Shown: positions 5,488-5,771 of the stretch, piece after piece | Layout of the letters: each line of letters starts with the position of its first letter | Numbering within the stretch: the stretch's first letter is position 1 | From: Gammaproteobacteria bacterium | Lineage (GTDB): Bacteria > Pseudomonadota > Gammaproteobacteria > S012-40 | Reading direction: 5' to 3' | NCBI GenBank assembly: GCA_015491615.1 | Contig: WFVN01000276.1 | Location: 1-5,771 of the forward strand | DNA: 5,771 bases | Made by a program: the position numbers and the translations under genes | Notes under the pieces: generated by a model | Told to the model about the DNA's origin: nothing | The model's input: only the letters and a program-made list of their open reading frames with translations | Database searches by the model: none

Positions 5488-5771
5488 GCACCCCCTGGAT
5501 CCGCCCGGACTGGCCCGCGCCGCCCACCGTGCGGGCCTGTGTCACCACCCGCCACGGGGGCGTTTCCCAAGGGCCCTACGAGAGCCTCAACCTGGCCGAC
5601 CACGTGGGCGACGAGCCGGCGGCGGTGGCCATGAACCGCAGCCTCCTGCGCGCCGCCCTGGACCTGCCCGCCGAGCCGGTGTGGCTGGAGCAGGTGCACG
5701 GCAACCGGGTGGTGGACCTGGACCGGGACCTCCTCCCCCGCCCGCGCGCCGACGCCGCGGTGAGCCGCCGC
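5484..5771 (+). CDS. pgeF: Peptidoglycan editing factor PgeF (YfiH / multicopper-oxidase-like family), N-terminal part
   Basis: The first 96 residues of a protein that continues beyond the window (the family is about 240-260 residues). Family landmarks are VTTRHGGVSQGPYESLNL (21-38), DHVGDEPAAVAMNR (39-52) and WLEQVHGNRVVDLD (67-80). His72 in EQVHG corresponds to the first metal-site histidine (E. coli YfiH His71); the remaining cysteine and histidine ligands lie outside the window. YfiH/PgeF proteins have been described as preventing misincorporation of serine into peptidoglycan and as purine-nucleoside-active enzymes; an older name is polyphenol oxidase (laccase). The start is GTG at 5484, overlapping the rluD stop as GTGA, with GGAGGG (5472-5477) six bases upstream. 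Coexpression with rluD is expected, as this pair is also adjacent in E. coli. Confidence 0.93.
   Translation, partial: MSTPWIRPDWPAPPTVRACVTTRHGGVSQGPYESLNLADHVGDEPAAVAMNRSLLRAALDLPAEPVWLEQVHGNRVVDLDRDLLPRPRADAAVSRR

Overview
The window looks like a chromosomal housekeeping segment of a high-GC (roughly 70% by eye) gammaproteobacterium. Three things support this. The divergent order bamD < > rluD-pgeF is also found in Escherichia coli. The proteins closely resemble the proteobacterial SucD, GlnB, BamD, RluD and PgeF families. Third codon positions are almost always G or C. A Chromatiales/Ectothiorhodospiraceae-like organism would fit, but that is inference from GC content and gene order; no phylogeny was run. 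I see no mobile element, CRISPR array, tRNA, rRNA or sign of recent transfer, and no clear undescribed system.

Left block (1-3036, + strand): the 3' end of sucC, then complete sucD, a glutamine-dependent nadE and glnB. sucC/sucD overlap by one base (TGATG) and sucD/nadE overlap by four (ATGA), so the three are almost certainly one translationally coupled operon. glnB follows after 62 bp that hold a GC-rich inverted repeat and a plausible promoter. The block joins succinyl-CoA synthetase (TCA cycle), NAD+ synthesis from glutamine, and the PII sensor of 2-oxoglutarate, ATP and ADP. It is therefore a carbon/nitrogen/NAD neighbourhood.

Middle block (3049-4385, - strand): bamD, the outer-membrane assembly lipoprotein, followed by a small nitroreductase-family flavoprotein whose ribosome binding site overlaps the bamD stop region. 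Its 3' end converges on glnB with only 12 bp between the two stop codons.

Right block (4501-5771, + strand): rluD, a 23S rRNA pseudouridine synthase with a TTG start, overlapping by four bases (GTGA) with pgeF, which runs off the window. The 115 bp between the divergent bamD and rluD holds an almost symmetric AT-rich core that reads as a -10 element on both strands.

There is no gene-free stretch over 300 bp; the gaps are 62, 12 and 115 bp. Very long alternative-frame and antisense open frames occur throughout and are explained by the scarcity of stop codons at this GC content.
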